Made by a program: the position numbers and the translations under genes | The notes under the pieces: model-generated | The model's input: only the letters and a program-made list of their open reading frames with translations | Database searches by the model: none | Told to the model about the DNA's origin: nothing | In this document: positions 51,943 through 60,985 of the stretch, piece after piece | How the letters are laid out: every line of letters starts with the position of its first letter | Position numbering within the stretch: position 1 is the first letter of the stretch | Assembly: GCA_036655775.1 (NCBI GenBank) | Contig: JAVVPL010000001.1 | Location: forward strand, 62,001 to 126,000 | Direction: 5' to 3' | From: JAVVPL01 sp036655775 | Lineage (GTDB): Bacteria > Bacteroidota > Bacteroidia > Bacteroidales > P3 | DNA length: 64,000 bases

Positions 51943-53217
51943 CTATTGAATTATTGAAAAGCCTGTGTAGGCTTGCAATTCTTTAGGTATACAAATTCCT
52001 TCTGCCGTTTGATTATTTTCGAGCAAAGCAGCTACAATACGGGGCAAAGCTAGAGCCGAGCCATTGAGCGTATGAGCTAATTGCATTTTTCCATTGGCAT
52101 CTCTATAACGTAATTTCATACGATTGGCTTGATACGATTCAAAATTAGACACTGAGCTCACTTCTAACCAACGTTTTTGTGCTGCAGAATAGACTTCAAA
52201 ATCGTAGGTCAAAGCAGAAGTAAAACCCATATCCCCTCCACATAAACGCAATATTCGATAAGGAAGTTCGAGGGCATCCAACAAAGAGCGTACATGTGCA
52301 CACATCGACTCTAAAGCCGCATACGAATTTTGAGGTTCTTGAATTTGCACAATTTCTATTTTATCAAATTGATGCAAACGATTCAAGCCTCTTACATCTT
52401 TTCCATAAGAACCCGCTTCCCGTCTAAAGCAAGAAGAATAGGCCACATTTTTGATAGGAAGATCGTTGATATTCAAAATTACATCCCGATAAATGTTGGT
52501 AACGGGAACTTCTGCCGTAGGAATTAAATATAAATTGTCTAAATCGACGTGATACATCTGTGCATCTTTGTCGGGAAGTTGTCCCGTGCCGTAGGCTGAA
52601 GCTTCATTGACCATCAAAGGAGGTTGTATTTCCAAATAACCATTCGCAGCAGCTTTATCTAAAAAGAAATTAATTAATGCACGTTGTAGTCGCGCACCTT
52701 GTCCCTTGTAGACAGGGAAGCCTGCTCCTGTAATTTTGGTGCCTAATTCAAAATCTATAATTTCATATTTTTTAGTAAGCTCCCAATGAGGAAGCGCATC
52801 TTCTGGCAAATTAGGCATCGTGCCAAACTGTGCTACCACTTCATTATCTTCGGCACGTAAGCCTTGAGGTACAATATCGGCAGGTAAATTGGGAATGGTG
52901 TACAATTTTTGTATTACGTCTTTTTCTAATTCATCTAATTTAAGATTGAGTTCTTTGCTTTTTTCTTTAAACTGTACTGTTTTTACTTTGAGTTCATCTG
53001 CCAATTCTTTTTTTCCCTGTTGAAATAAAATGCCAATTTCTTTCGATATTTTATTTGTTTCGGTGAGCATATCGTCCAATTCTTTTTGAGTTTGGCGTCT
53101 TAAATTATCCAAATTCAATACCGTTTCTATACTTTCTTCGGCTTGTTTAAAATGTTTTTTCTTAAGTTTTTGAATTACCTCCGCGGTATTTTCACGAATA
53201 GTTTGAATTTGTAGCAT
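51943..53217 (-). CDS. serS: Seryl-tRNA synthetase
   Basis: A 424-residue class II synthetase charging tRNA-Ser. The N-terminal helical arm (about 1-105) is a long coiled coil that grips the variable arm of tRNA-Ser. The catalytic domain has LIPTAEVPVTN, FRREAGSYGKDVRGLNRLHQF (motif 2 region) and the motif 3 stretch THTLNGSALALPRIVAALLEN (read here as LAHTLNGSALALPR). The Bacteroidetes-type C-terminus is normal. Confidence 0.96.
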   Translation of the reverse strand: MLQIQTIRENTAEVIQKLKKKHFKQAEESIETVLNLDNLRRQTQKELDDMLTETNKISKEIGILFQQGKKELADELKVKTVQFKEKSKELNLKLDELEKDVIQKLYTIPNLPADIVPQGLRAEDNEVVAQFGTMPNLPEDALPHWELTKKYEIIDFELGTKITGAGFPVYKGQGARLQRALINFFLDKAAANGYLEIQPPLMVNEASAYGTGQLPDKDAQMYHVDLDNLYLIPTAEVPVTNIYRDVILNINDLPIKNVAYSSCFRREAGSYGKDVRGLNRLHQFDKIEIVQIQEPQNSYAALESMCAHVRSLLDALELPYRILRLCGGDMGFTSALTYDFEVYSAAQKRWLEVSSVSNFESYQANRMKLRYRDANGKMQLAHTLNGSALALPRIVAALLENNQTAEGICIPKELQAYTGFSIIQ

Positions 53218-53289
53218 TTTCTTTTGAGTTTTAAAGTGCGAATTTACAAAAAAAATAGGAATAGTACTTTAGTTTTGCAAAAATTTAAC

Positions 53290-53297
53290 TAAATTTG
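53290..53297 (+). promoter_or_regulatory. -7 element upstream of era
   Basis: TAAATTTG followed by C, exact consensus, 59 bp before the era ATG. No TTTG at ideal spacing. Confidence 0.55.
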
Positions 53298-53355
53298 CTC
53301 TTTCTTACCCCTAAAAAATAATTTAGTAACCTCCATTTTTAATTAAAAAAAATTT

Positions 53356-54237
53356 ATGACGCACAAAGCAGGATATGTAAATATCATCGGAAACCCCAAT
53401 GCGGGAAAATCTACTCTTATGAATGCCCTTTTGGGAACTCAACTTTCTATTATTTCTCCCAAGGCTCAAACCACACGCCATCGTATTTTGGGAATGTTGA
53501 ATACCGACGACTATCAAATTGTTTTTTCCGATACCCCAGGGATGGTCAATCCGCACTATAAATTGCAAGAGACCATGATGGATGCCATTGAAGGAAGTTT
53601 ACATGATGCCGACGCCTTTATTTTGCTCACCGAAATGGGTGAAGATTTTAAAAATGTGGAAATTATAGAAAAAGTAAAACAATCGGAATTACCTATTCTT
53701 TTACTGATTAATAAAATTGATTTGTCCAATCAAGACGAAACGGCTCTTAAAATTAATTACTGGAAAGAACAACTGCCACAAGCCAATATTCTTCCTATTT
53801 CTGCCCTTCACGGCTTTAATGTGGAAGGCGTTTTAGATTGGATTGTAGAACATCTTCCCGAAAACCCACCTTATTTTCCCAAAGATGAAATTTCGGATCG
53901 CAATGTCCGCTTTTTTGTTTCAGAAATTATTCGAGAAAAAATATTGATACATTATCAAAAGGAAATTCCTTATGCCGTAGAGGTCTATATTGAAAGCTAT
54001 GAAGAGGGAAAAGATCTCGACAAAATTCGTGCAATCATCTACGTAGAGCGAGAATCTCAAAAAATCATTTTGATTGGGAAAAGTGGTCTAGCTCTTAAAC
54101 GAGTGGCCTCGGAGGCACGTCGTCAAATGGAAAAATTTTTAGGAAAAAAAGTGTTTCTTGAAACACATGTGAAAGTTTTGAAAAATTGGCGCGACAGTGA
54201 GCAACAGTTGAAAAACTTTGGTTATTCACCATCTTAA
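53356..54237 (+). CDS. era: GTPase Era
   Basis: A 293-residue GTPase that binds 16S rRNA late in small-subunit assembly, probably near RsmA action. G1 is GNPNAGKS (residues 12-19), followed by the switch region QTTRHRILG, G3 DTPGM and G4 NKID. The C-terminal KH RNA-binding domain has IYVERESQKIILIGKSG. It has its own upstream -7 box and is divergent from serS. Confidence 0.96.
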   Translation: MTHKAGYVNIIGNPNAGKSTLMNALLGTQLSIISPKAQTTRHRILGMLNTDDYQIVFSDTPGMVNPHYKLQETMMDAIEGSLHDADAFILLTEMGEDFKNVEIIEKVKQSELPILLLINKIDLSNQDETALKINYWKEQLPQANILPISALHGFNVEGVLDWIVEHLPENPPYFPKDEISDRNVRFFVSEIIREKILIHYQKEIPYAVEVYIESYEEGKDLDKIRAIIYVERESQKIILIGKSGLALKRVASEARRQMEKFLGKKVFLETHVKVLKNWRDSEQQLKNFGYSPS

Positions 54238-54247
54238 ATTATCTTAC

Positions 54248-54279
54248 TTGGAAAATGTAAAATAAATATAGTATATTTG
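54248..54279 (+). promoter_or_regulatory. Promoter of the ppx-like gene
   Basis: TTG (54248-54250), 21 bp, TATATTTG followed by C (54272-54279). The -7 box is exact; the -33 element is a partial match. Confidence 0.55.
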
Positions 54280-54306
54280 CCATATTTATTTAAAATGTAA
54301 AATGTA

Positions 54307-55203
54307 ATGATTTTTGCTGCTATTGACATAGGATCCAATGCGGTTCGTCTGTTATTTGCCAATGTATTTGAAAATACATCTAAACAAATTATTTTTTCTA
54401 AAGCCAGTTTTATTCGGATTCCGCTGCGTTTGGGCGAAGATGTATTCTCTGAAGGCTATATTCGAGATTCTTCCTTAGCTAAACTGATAGAGACTTTGCA
54501 GGCTTTTAAACAATTGATTGCCGTATACGATACCAAAGATTATTGTATTTGCGCCACTGCAGCCATGCGAGAAGCACAAAATAGTGCCGCTGTGGTACAA
54601 GAAGTGTTTACTAAAACAGGGATGAAAATAAATGTAATTGATGGACTTGAAGAAGCCAATATCATTCGTATGGCAGGCGAAAATATGCCCAATCACTCTC
54701 AAAACATAGGAATGTATGTGGACGTAGGGGGGGGAAGTACCGAAATTTCAGTGACTAGAAACAATAAATTTGAAAATTCATATTCTTTTCAATTAGGGAC
54801 TTTACGTTTGCTCCACAATCTTGAATCACAAGAAGAATGGATACGCTTGGACAAATGGCTAAATGCCTTTAAAGCTGATTTTGGTAAAATATTTTTGGTG
54901 GGCTCTGGGGGAAATATCAATAAATTGACTAAACTTTTTGGAGACAAATTAAACTTAAAAATGAATTTTTCTCAATTGAATAAAGCATATCAAGAAATGA
55001 GTAATTTGAGTATGGCTGAAAGGATGAGTACATATAGCTTACGACCCGATAGAGCGGACGTAATTGTACCTGCAGCAAAACTCTTTTTGCATATTATGGA
55101 ATATACTAAAACAAAACAAATTCAAGTACCTAAATTTGGACTTGCTGACGGTATGGTGTGTCAATTGTATACCCAATATATGGCAAAGCACAAATCAAAT
55201 TAA
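54307..55203 (+). CDS. Ppx/GppA family phosphatase (exopolyphosphatase-like)
   Basis: A 298-residue ASKHA-fold enzyme acting on polyphosphate or pppGpp. The phosphate 1 motif is IDIGSNAVRLL (about 6-16), phosphate 2 is VDVGGGSTEIS (about 140), and the adenosine-type motif follows as LVGSGGNINKL. It contains only the N-terminal ASKHA part (about 300 residues), the short form common in Bacteroidetes, and lacks the HD-like domain of longer Ppx proteins. Substrate between polyphosphate and pppGpp is open. A 19-bp tandem duplication covers its stop. Confidence 0.88.
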   Translation: MIFAAIDIGSNAVRLLFANVFENTSKQIIFSKASFIRIPLRLGEDVFSEGYIRDSSLAKLIETLQAFKQLIAVYDTKDYCICATAAMREAQNSAAVVQEVFTKTGMKINVIDGLEEANIIRMAGENMPNHSQNIGMYVDVGGGSTEISVTRNNKFENSYSFQLGTLRLLHNLESQEEWIRLDKWLNAFKADFGKIFLVGSGGNINKLTKLFGDKLNLKMNFSQLNKAYQEMSNLSMAERMSTYSLRPDRADVIVPAAKLFLHIMEYTKTKQIQVPKFGLADGMVCQLYTQYMAKHKSN

Positions 55204-55226
55204 TTCTCACAAATCAAATTAATCTT
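55189..55226. repeat. 19-bp tandem duplication across the ppx-thiF 3' ends
   Basis: CACAAATCAAATTAATTCT (55189-55207) is followed at once by CACAAATCAAATTAATCTT (55208-55226), identical for the first 16 bases. Copy 1 holds the ppx-like stop (55201-55203), copy 2 the thiF stop (55219-55221) on the other strand. The gap between these convergent genes is only 15 bp and lies inside the duplication. Confidence 0.8.
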
Positions 55227-55917
55227 CTTTGATTCGATATAGTGCACTTTCCATAGTCAATAAATCGATAGTAAAAAGTTGATTGCGTAATACATTTCCA
55301 CAGTGGGTAAGCATTTTGATAACTTCAGCCGCCTCGATAGAACCGACAACTCCTGGCACAACGCCCATGACTCCTTGTTCTTTTTGTATCTTATGAGTTA
55401 GTGTTTTTTCATCAGGAAAAAGAAAACGATAATCGGCACCGCCTAAATAATTAAAGACCGATACCTGTCCTGTAAATTCACCTATGGCGCCATATACATA
55501 CGGCTTTCCTAGAGCTACACAAGTATCATTGATTAAATAGCGAGTAGCAAAATTGTCACAACCATCTACTACTATATCATAAAGCGCTATGATTTCTTTG
55601 GCATTTTGCGCTGTTAAACGTAGGTTGTAGGCATCTATACGTGTGTGGGCCGATTGCAATTGTAATTTTTTTTTGGCACATTCTACCTTAGAATTTGCAA
55701 TATCATTTTCGGTATAGAGTATCTGTCGTTGTAAATTACTTAAAGAAACTACATCCTCATCAATTAAGCCTATTCTTCCTACCCCTGCTGCGGTAAGATA
55801 GAGGGCAATAGGGCAGCCTAAGCCGCCCACACCCACTATTAATACCGAGGAGGATAAGAGTTTTTGCTGTCCCTCCTCCCCTATTTCCTTAAGCATTGTA
55901 TGTTTTTGATAACGCAT
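55219..55917 (-). CDS. thiF: ThiF/MoeB/HesA family adenylyltransferase
   Basis: A 232-residue E1-like enzyme expected to adenylate the ThiS C-terminus before sulfur loading. The ATP-binding GVGGLGCPIALYLTAAG motif (about 29-45) and the DEDVVSLSNLQRQ segment are present, as is DGCDNFATRYLIND. The Cys-x-x-Cys zinc pairs of E. coli ThiF/MoeB are absent, and the usual CAEAGVLG region reads KEQGVMGVV with no Cys. Last gene of the thi operon, 15 bp after thiH. Confidence 0.87.
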   Translation of the reverse strand: MRYQKHTMLKEIGEEGQQKLLSSSVLIVGVGGLGCPIALYLTAAGVGRIGLIDEDVVSLSNLQRQILYTENDIANSKVECAKKKLQLQSAHTRIDAYNLRLTAQNAKEIIALYDIVVDGCDNFATRYLINDTCVALGKPYVYGAIGEFTGQVSVFNYLGGADYRFLFPDEKTLTHKIQKEQGVMGVVPGVVGSIEAAEVIKMLTHCGNVLRNQLFTIDLLTMESALYRIKED

Positions 55918-55932
55918 AAGCCATTTTGTATT

Positions 55933-57051
55933 TTAGGAGAAGGATTGATCCCAATCTTTCCATACTACTTCATATCCATTTTGTCGAATTGCCTCAAAAA
56001 CAAGATCGGCAGAACGATTGTCGTTGATCACGAATTGCTCAAGAGCTTGTGGATAGGTAGCATACCCCCCAGGTTCGGTTTTAGAACCCGCACTGATACT
56101 GGTAATTCCTAAACTCATCATGTGGTCGCGATAGTCGGCACTTTCACGTGTGGAAAGAGACATTTCTACATCATGATCAAAAATTCTAAAGGCAAAGATA
56201 AGTTGAGCTAATTCTTTGTCACTCATCACTACATTTGGCTTAAAACCTTCGCCTGCATGCGGACGTATACGAGGAAAAGAAATAGAATATTTGGTGCGCC
56301 AATAGGTGCGTTCCAAATATTGAAGATGCCGAGCCATCATACATACATCGGTGCGCCAATCTTCCAAACCTATCAACACCCCTAAGCCTATACGGTGGAT
56401 TCCTGCGTCTCCTAAACGATCGGGCGTATCTACTCTATAATCGAAATCACTTTTTCTACCTGCAGGGTGATAGATTTTGTATCGAGCTTTATGATAGGTT
56501 TCTTGGTAAATATAAACGGAGTCTAAACCTTCGGCTATCAATTGTTCGTACTCATTTTGATCCATGGGTTGTATTTCGGCAGATACCGTTGCATATTGAG
56601 GTTTGAGTTGTCGAATGGCTGCAGCCACATACTCTACCCCTGCATCTCGTGGCGACTCACCAGTGAGTATGAGTATATTTTGAAAATTACCCAAACGTTT
56701 GATAGCGGCCGATTCGGCGGCTATTTCTTCGGGTTTGAGAATGATACGACGAATATCATTATCATGATTGAAACCACAATAAATACAATGATTCATACAC
56801 GCATTGGTAAGATACATGGGAAGGTACACTTGAATGGTTTTACCAAATCGTTGTTGGGTATATTTACGACTTAAACTAGCCATTTGTTCCAGATATGGAG
56901 CAGCAGCTGGCGATATAAGTGCCATAAAATCGTCAATATTGAGGTATTCTTTTGTCAAGGCTCTCTCAACATCCTTGGCTGTTTTATTATAAATTGAGGT
57001 TGTTGTTTCTCCCCAATCATATTGTGAAATAAGTTCTTTAAATCGTTTCAT
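55933..57051 (-). CDS. thiH: 2-iminoacetate synthase ThiH (radical SAM)
   Basis: A 372-residue radical SAM enzyme that splits tyrosine to give dehydroglycine for the thiazole ring and p-cresol. The [4Fe-4S] motif CxxxCxxC is Cys85, Cys89, Cys92 (NACMNHCIYCGF). The YQETYHKARY segment and FPRIRPHAGEGF are typical. It needs anaerobic or low-oxygen conditions; aerobes use ThiO. Its ATG overlaps the thiC stop by one base. Confidence 0.95.
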   Translation of the reverse strand: MKRFKELISQYDWGETTTSIYNKTAKDVERALTKEYLNIDDFMALISPAAAPYLEQMASLSRKYTQQRFGKTIQVYLPMYLTNACMNHCIYCGFNHDNDIRRIILKPEEIAAESAAIKRLGNFQNILILTGESPRDAGVEYVAAAIRQLKPQYATVSAEIQPMDQNEYEQLIAEGLDSVYIYQETYHKARYKIYHPAGRKSDFDYRVDTPDRLGDAGIHRIGLGVLIGLEDWRTDVCMMARHLQYLERTYWRTKYSISFPRIRPHAGEGFKPNVVMSDKELAQLIFAFRIFDHDVEMSLSTRESADYRDHMMSLGITSISAGSKTEPGGYATYPQALEQFVINDNRSADLVFEAIRQNGYEVVWKDWDQSFS

Positions 57052-58757
57052 TATATTTTGTTTTTAGTACAATCGTTCAATTGTTGCGTAATACGCATTG
57101 CGCAAAAATTAGGACCACACATAGTGCAGTGATCGTCCCCTTCTTTTGAACCTTCTTTGAAATATTCTAGTGCACGGGCAGGATCTAGCGAAAGATTGAA
57201 TTGATCTTTCCATCGGAAATCAAATCGTGCTTTACTTAAGGCATTGTCGCGAACCTGTGCTCCTGGATGTCCTTTGGCAAGATCGGCAGCGTGTGCGGCT
57301 ATTTTATATGCAATCACCCCATTCCGTACATCTTCTCTATTGGGTAAGCCCAAATGTTCTTTGGGAGTTACATAGCAAATCATGGCCGTGCCATACCAAG
57401 CAATTTGTGCAGCTCCTATGGCAGAGGTAATATGATCATAGCCAGGTGCAATATCGGTAGTCAAAGGTCCTAAGGTATAAAAAGGTGCCTCATGACAAAT
57501 TTTCAATTGCATATCCATATTTTCTTTGATTTTATTCATGGGAACATGACCTGGACCTTCAATAATTACTTGCACATTGTGTGCCCATGCTTTTTTGGTT
57601 AATTCGCCCATGACTGAAAGTTCCAAAAATTGTGCTTCATCATTGGCATCGGCAATAGACCCTGGACGCATACCATCCCCTAAGGAAACGGCTACATCAT
57701 ATACGCGTAAAATTTCACAAATATCATCAAAATGCGTATACAAAAAATTCTCTGCATTATGCAACTGACACCATTGTGTCAAAATAGAACCTCCTCGAGA
57801 TACCATACCTGTGAGCCTTTTGGCAACTAAAGGTGCATGCGCTTTGGTTACGCCTGCATGTATGGTAAAATAATCAACGCCTTGTTCACATTGTTCAATA
57901 AGTGTATCCCGATAAACCTCCCAACTAAGTTCGTTTATTTTGCCATCTACTTTTTCTAAAGCTTGATAAATGGGCACGGTGCCTAGAGGTACTGGACAAT
58001 TTCGGATAATCCATTCGCGAGTTTCATGGATATTGGCTCCTGTGGATAAATCCATTAGGGTATCCCCTCCAAAACGACAACTCCATAAACTTTTTTCCAC
58101 TTCTTCCTCTATGGTTGAAGACAAAGCTGAATTGCCTATATTTGTGTTTAATTTAACTAGAAAATGGCGGCCAATAATCATAGGTTCGGCTTCAGGATGA
58201 TTGATATTGGCAGGAATAATTGCACGACCTTCAGCTATTTCGTTACGTACAAATTCAGGGGTAATATGGGTTTGAATTCCCAATTCCTCATTTTGCATAT
58301 TTTCGCGTATAGCTACATATTCCATTTCAGGAGTAATTATGCCTTGTTTTGCATAATACATTTGCGTGATTTCTTTGCCTTGTTTAGCACGATAAGGAAG
58401 TGAAATATGCTCAAAACGCAAGCTATCCAACGATTTATCATAAAGTCGTTTGCGCCCATATTCAGAAGATATTTCAGTTAATTGATCTACATCTCCGCGT
58501 TTTTTGATCCATGTTTCACGTAGACGAGGAAGGCCTTTTTTTAAATCTATTTTTATATTTTTATCGGTAAAAACACCACTCGTATCGTAAATGTAAACGG
58601 GAGGATTTTTGGTGAAAACCCGCTCTCCATTTACTATTTTAACAGTATCGGTAAGGGTTACTTTACGCATGCCTACACGTATTGGATGTAATTTTCCATC
58701 AATATATACTTTTTCGGAAGCAGGATACGCATGGGAAATTGTTTCTTCTATGGTCAT
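57051..58757 (-). CDS. thiC: Phosphomethylpyrimidine synthase ThiC
   Basis: A 568-residue radical SAM enzyme turning aminoimidazole ribotide into the thiamin pyrimidine (HMP-P). The C-terminal cluster motif CxxCx4C is CTMCGPNFC. Other signatures are NINHPEAEPMIIGR, FGGDTLMDLSTG and VIIEGPGHVPMNKI. It also carries the N-terminal ThiC-associated region (about 1-90). Sits between thiG and thiH. Confidence 0.97.
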   Translation of the reverse strand: MTIEETISHAYPASEKVYIDGKLHPIRVGMRKVTLTDTVKIVNGERVFTKNPPVYIYDTSGVFTDKNIKIDLKKGLPRLRETWIKKRGDVDQLTEISSEYGRKRLYDKSLDSLRFEHISLPYRAKQGKEITQMYYAKQGIITPEMEYVAIRENMQNEELGIQTHITPEFVRNEIAEGRAIIPANINHPEAEPMIIGRHFLVKLNTNIGNSALSSTIEEEVEKSLWSCRFGGDTLMDLSTGANIHETREWIIRNCPVPLGTVPIYQALEKVDGKINELSWEVYRDTLIEQCEQGVDYFTIHAGVTKAHAPLVAKRLTGMVSRGGSILTQWCQLHNAENFLYTHFDDICEILRVYDVAVSLGDGMRPGSIADANDEAQFLELSVMGELTKKAWAHNVQVIIEGPGHVPMNKIKENMDMQLKICHEAPFYTLGPLTTDIAPGYDHITSAIGAAQIAWYGTAMICYVTPKEHLGLPNREDVRNGVIAYKIAAHAADLAKGHPGAQVRDNALSKARFDFRWKDQFNLSLDPARALEYFKEGSKEGDDHCTMCGPNFCAMRITQQLNDCTKNKI

Positions 58758-58782
58758 GATTGTTGTAATTTATGTGATGATT

Positions 58783-59550
58783 TTAATTTAAAAATGAAGT
58801 GAGTGGACTACTAGCTTGTGCACTGTGGAGTTCAGCGGCTAAACCTGAAAGATAAGCCATTCGTCCCGCTTGAACTGCCAAAGCAAAAGCATTGGCCATG
58901 GCTTTGGGATCGCCAGCAACAGCAATAGCGGTATTGACTAATACGGCATCGGCACCTAATTCCATTGCTTGGGCAGCATGAGAAGGAGCACCTATTCCTG
59001 CATCTACCACTACAGGCACCTTGCTTTGCTCAATGATAATTTCCAAAAGATCGCGTGTGCAAAGGCCTTTATTGGTGCCTATAGGAGCTCCCAAAGGCAT
59101 TACTGTGGCAGCACCTACCTCTTCGAGTCGTTTGCATAAAACAGGATCGGCTTGAATATAAGGTAATACAATAAAACCCATTTTAGCTAATGCTTCTGTG
59201 GCTTTTAAAGTTTCGATAGGATCGGGTAAAAGGTATTTAGGATCGGGATGGATTTCGAGTTTGATAAAATTAGTGCCAAAAGCATCTTTTGAAAGTTGTG
59301 CAGCAAGAATGGCCTCTTCGGCATTGCGCACACCCGAAGTGTTGGGCAATAATTCTATTCTTGAACGATCGATGTGCACGAGCATATCATCGTTTTTATT
59401 GCTCATGTCGATACGTTTCATTGCTACGGTAACCATTTCGGTGCCAGAAGCAAGAATGGATTGTTCCATTAAAAGGTTGGAACTAAATTTACCTGTTCCC
59501 AAAAAAAGGCGAGACTCGAAAATTCGGCCGCCAATAATTAATTTCTCCAT
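58783..59550 (-). CDS. thiG: Thiazole synthase ThiG
   Basis: A 255-residue TIM-barrel enzyme that builds the thiazole phosphate from deoxyxylulose phosphate, dehydroglycine and ThiS thiocarboxylate. Motifs are the N-terminal GGRIFESRLFLGTGKF, the FIKLEIHPDPKYLLPDP stretch around the substrate lysine, and VVDAGIGAPSHAAQAMELGADAVL (conserved C-terminal phosphate site). The ATG at 59550 starts two bases after the thiE stop; a longer frame to 59718 would overlap thiE and lacks homology. Confidence 0.95.
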   Translation of the reverse strand: MEKLIIGGRIFESRLFLGTGKFSSNLLMEQSILASGTEMVTVAMKRIDMSNKNDDMLVHIDRSRIELLPNTSGVRNAEEAILAAQLSKDAFGTNFIKLEIHPDPKYLLPDPIETLKATEALAKMGFIVLPYIQADPVLCKRLEEVGAATVMPLGAPIGTNKGLCTRDLLEIIIEQSKVPVVVDAGIGAPSHAAQAMELGADAVLVNTAIAVAGDPKAMANAFALAVQAGRMAYLSGLAAELHSAQASSPLTSFLN

Positions 59551-59552
59551 TT

Positions 59553-60179
59553 TTATTTTGTGTTTTTTGTAATTACATCTATGATTTGTGCGGTTGTTTG
59601 CACTATATCTTTTGCTTTTAATATACTTCCCGATAAAGCCACTCCGCTTATCCCTGTACGCATTAAAGAAGGAATATCGGTGGAACATATTCCGCCTATT
59701 GCTACCACGGGTAAACACATATTTTCCGCCTTCATGGCATTCATAATTTCGGTATATCCTTGAATGCCTAAAATTGTGCTTAGATTTTTTTTGGTATCCG
59801 TATATTGGTATGGACCTAAACCTATATAATCGACCCCCGCATTAAACAAATATTTTACATCGGCAAAGGTATTGGCGGTTCCCCCTATGATAAAGTTATT
59901 TCCTAACAGTTGACGAGCTGCGAGAGGACTCATATCCATTTTGCCTAAATGTACGCCATCGGCACCTACTTCGGAAACTAAAGCTACGTGATCGTCAAGG
60001 ATCAATTTCGCTTTATAGGCTTTGCATAAAGGCAAGAGTTGTAATGCAGCTTGCCGTACGTCTTCGATGGGTTTTTCTTTCATTCGCAATTGGATCCAAC
60101 GACCTCCTCCTTGCAGTACTTGTTCCACATACGTTTCCATAGATAGGCTCGGATGTGTGTGGGTGATGAATTGTAACAT
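59553..60179 (-). CDS. thiE: Thiamine phosphate synthase ThiE
   Basis: A 208-residue TIM-barrel enzyme joining HMP-PP to thiazole phosphate. Signatures are WIQLRMKEKP, LILDDHVALVSEVGADGVHLGK, and IGLGPYQYTDTKK. VVAIGGI and GISGVALSGSI are the phosphate-binding loops. It is the better match of two ThiE-like genes in the operon and so the likely working synthase. It starts six bases after the TenI-like gene. Confidence 0.93.
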   Translation of the reverse strand: MLQFITHTHPSLSMETYVEQVLQGGGRWIQLRMKEKPIEDVRQAALQLLPLCKAYKAKLILDDHVALVSEVGADGVHLGKMDMSPLAARQLLGNNFIIGGTANTFADVKYLFNAGVDYIGLGPYQYTDTKKNLSTILGIQGYTEIMNAMKAENMCLPVVAIGGICSTDIPSLMRTGISGVALSGSILKAKDIVQTTAQIIDVITKNTK

Positions 60180-60185
60180 ATTTTT

Positions 60186-60737
60186 TTATTTTCTCTGTAT
60201 TGTATTTGATGTCCATAAATAACCCATCATAGCAGCTCCTCCAAAACCATAGGATTGTAATTGTGTAAAATGGGAAGGGGTGACGCCTCCTAAGGCAATT
60301 ACTTTTTGATTTATCAATCCTTGGCGAAAAGCCTCCTCTAATTGAGCAGTGGTAAAAGCTGCCTTATAGCCTTGTTTGGAAATACTATTATAAATAGGAC
60401 TTAGAAATACATAAGTATATGGAGAAAGATCGACTAACTCGTGAAGGCTATGACAAGAACGCGTAAGCGCTCCTGTATACTGGCTAGGGGGCGTAGGATA
60501 GGAATGATTCAAATGAAGTGCTTTAAAGGCAAATTGATTGGATAATTCATGATGATTGTGAAGGACCAATCGCGCATGATACTCTTGTGGAATAAGACGA
60601 ATGAGCGCTTCTACCTCCATACAAGTAGCACTGGGTTTACGTATATGGACAAAATCTAGCGTTTGATCCAATAAGGAACAAATTGCAGAGGCTTCTCCTG
60701 CCCATAAATTTGGCGTAGTAATGCCTATTTTTTTCAT
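60186..60737 (-). CDS. ThiE/TenI-like thiamine phosphate synthase family protein
   Basis: A short 183-residue member of the ThiE/TenI family. VHIRKPSAT replaces the ThiE Q-L-R-x-K motif, and LVLHNHHELSNQF replaces the Mg-binding DD of ThiE (ILDDHVAL) with HN. VIALGGVTPSHF and FGGAAMMGYLW are the phosphate loops. With the aspartates missing it may be a thiazole tautomerase (TenI role) rather than a second synthase. Similar paired genes occur in Bacteroides thi operons. Confidence 0.78.
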   Translation of the reverse strand: MKKIGITTPNLWAGEASAICSLLDQTLDFVHIRKPSATCMEVEALIRLIPQEYHARLVLHNHHELSNQFAFKALHLNHSYPTPPSQYTGALTRSCHSLHELVDLSPYTYVFLSPIYNSISKQGYKAAFTTAQLEEAFRQGLINQKVIALGGVTPSHFTQLQSYGFGGAAMMGYLWTSNTIQRK

Positions 60738-60762
60738 TTTTTACTTCTGTTTATTTATGGTT

Positions 60763-60963
60763 TCAGCCTCCACAAGAGGCACGTATTACCATGAGTTTAT
60801 CCCCTTCAGACAAATAAGTGCTTGCCCACAAATCTTTTGCTATTACTTGATTATTTAAAGCAAGCGCTGTGCCTTGACAGGGTATATTTTGATGCAGCAA
60901 CACCTCTTTCAAACTTTCTTCTTTGAGTATGTCGAGGGCTTGATTGTTTAAAAAAATACGCAT
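60763..60963 (-). CDS. thiS: Sulfur carrier protein ThiS
   Basis: A 66-residue ubiquitin-like protein ending in Gly-Gly (ASCGG), which ThiF adenylates and which then carries the thiazole sulfur. The segment ALALNNQVIAKDLWAS and GDKLMVIRA match the family. Between thiD and the TenI-like gene. Confidence 0.95.
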   Translation of the reverse strand: MRIFLNNQALDILKEESLKEVLLHQNIPCQGTALALNNQVIAKDLWASTYLSEGDKLMVIRASCGG

Positions 60964-60985
60964 AATTTTTTTTATTTTTTAGATT

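Noticed and set aside
59551..59718. Longer N-terminus for ThiG
   Set aside because: Overlaps thiE in another frame and has no similarity to ThiG.
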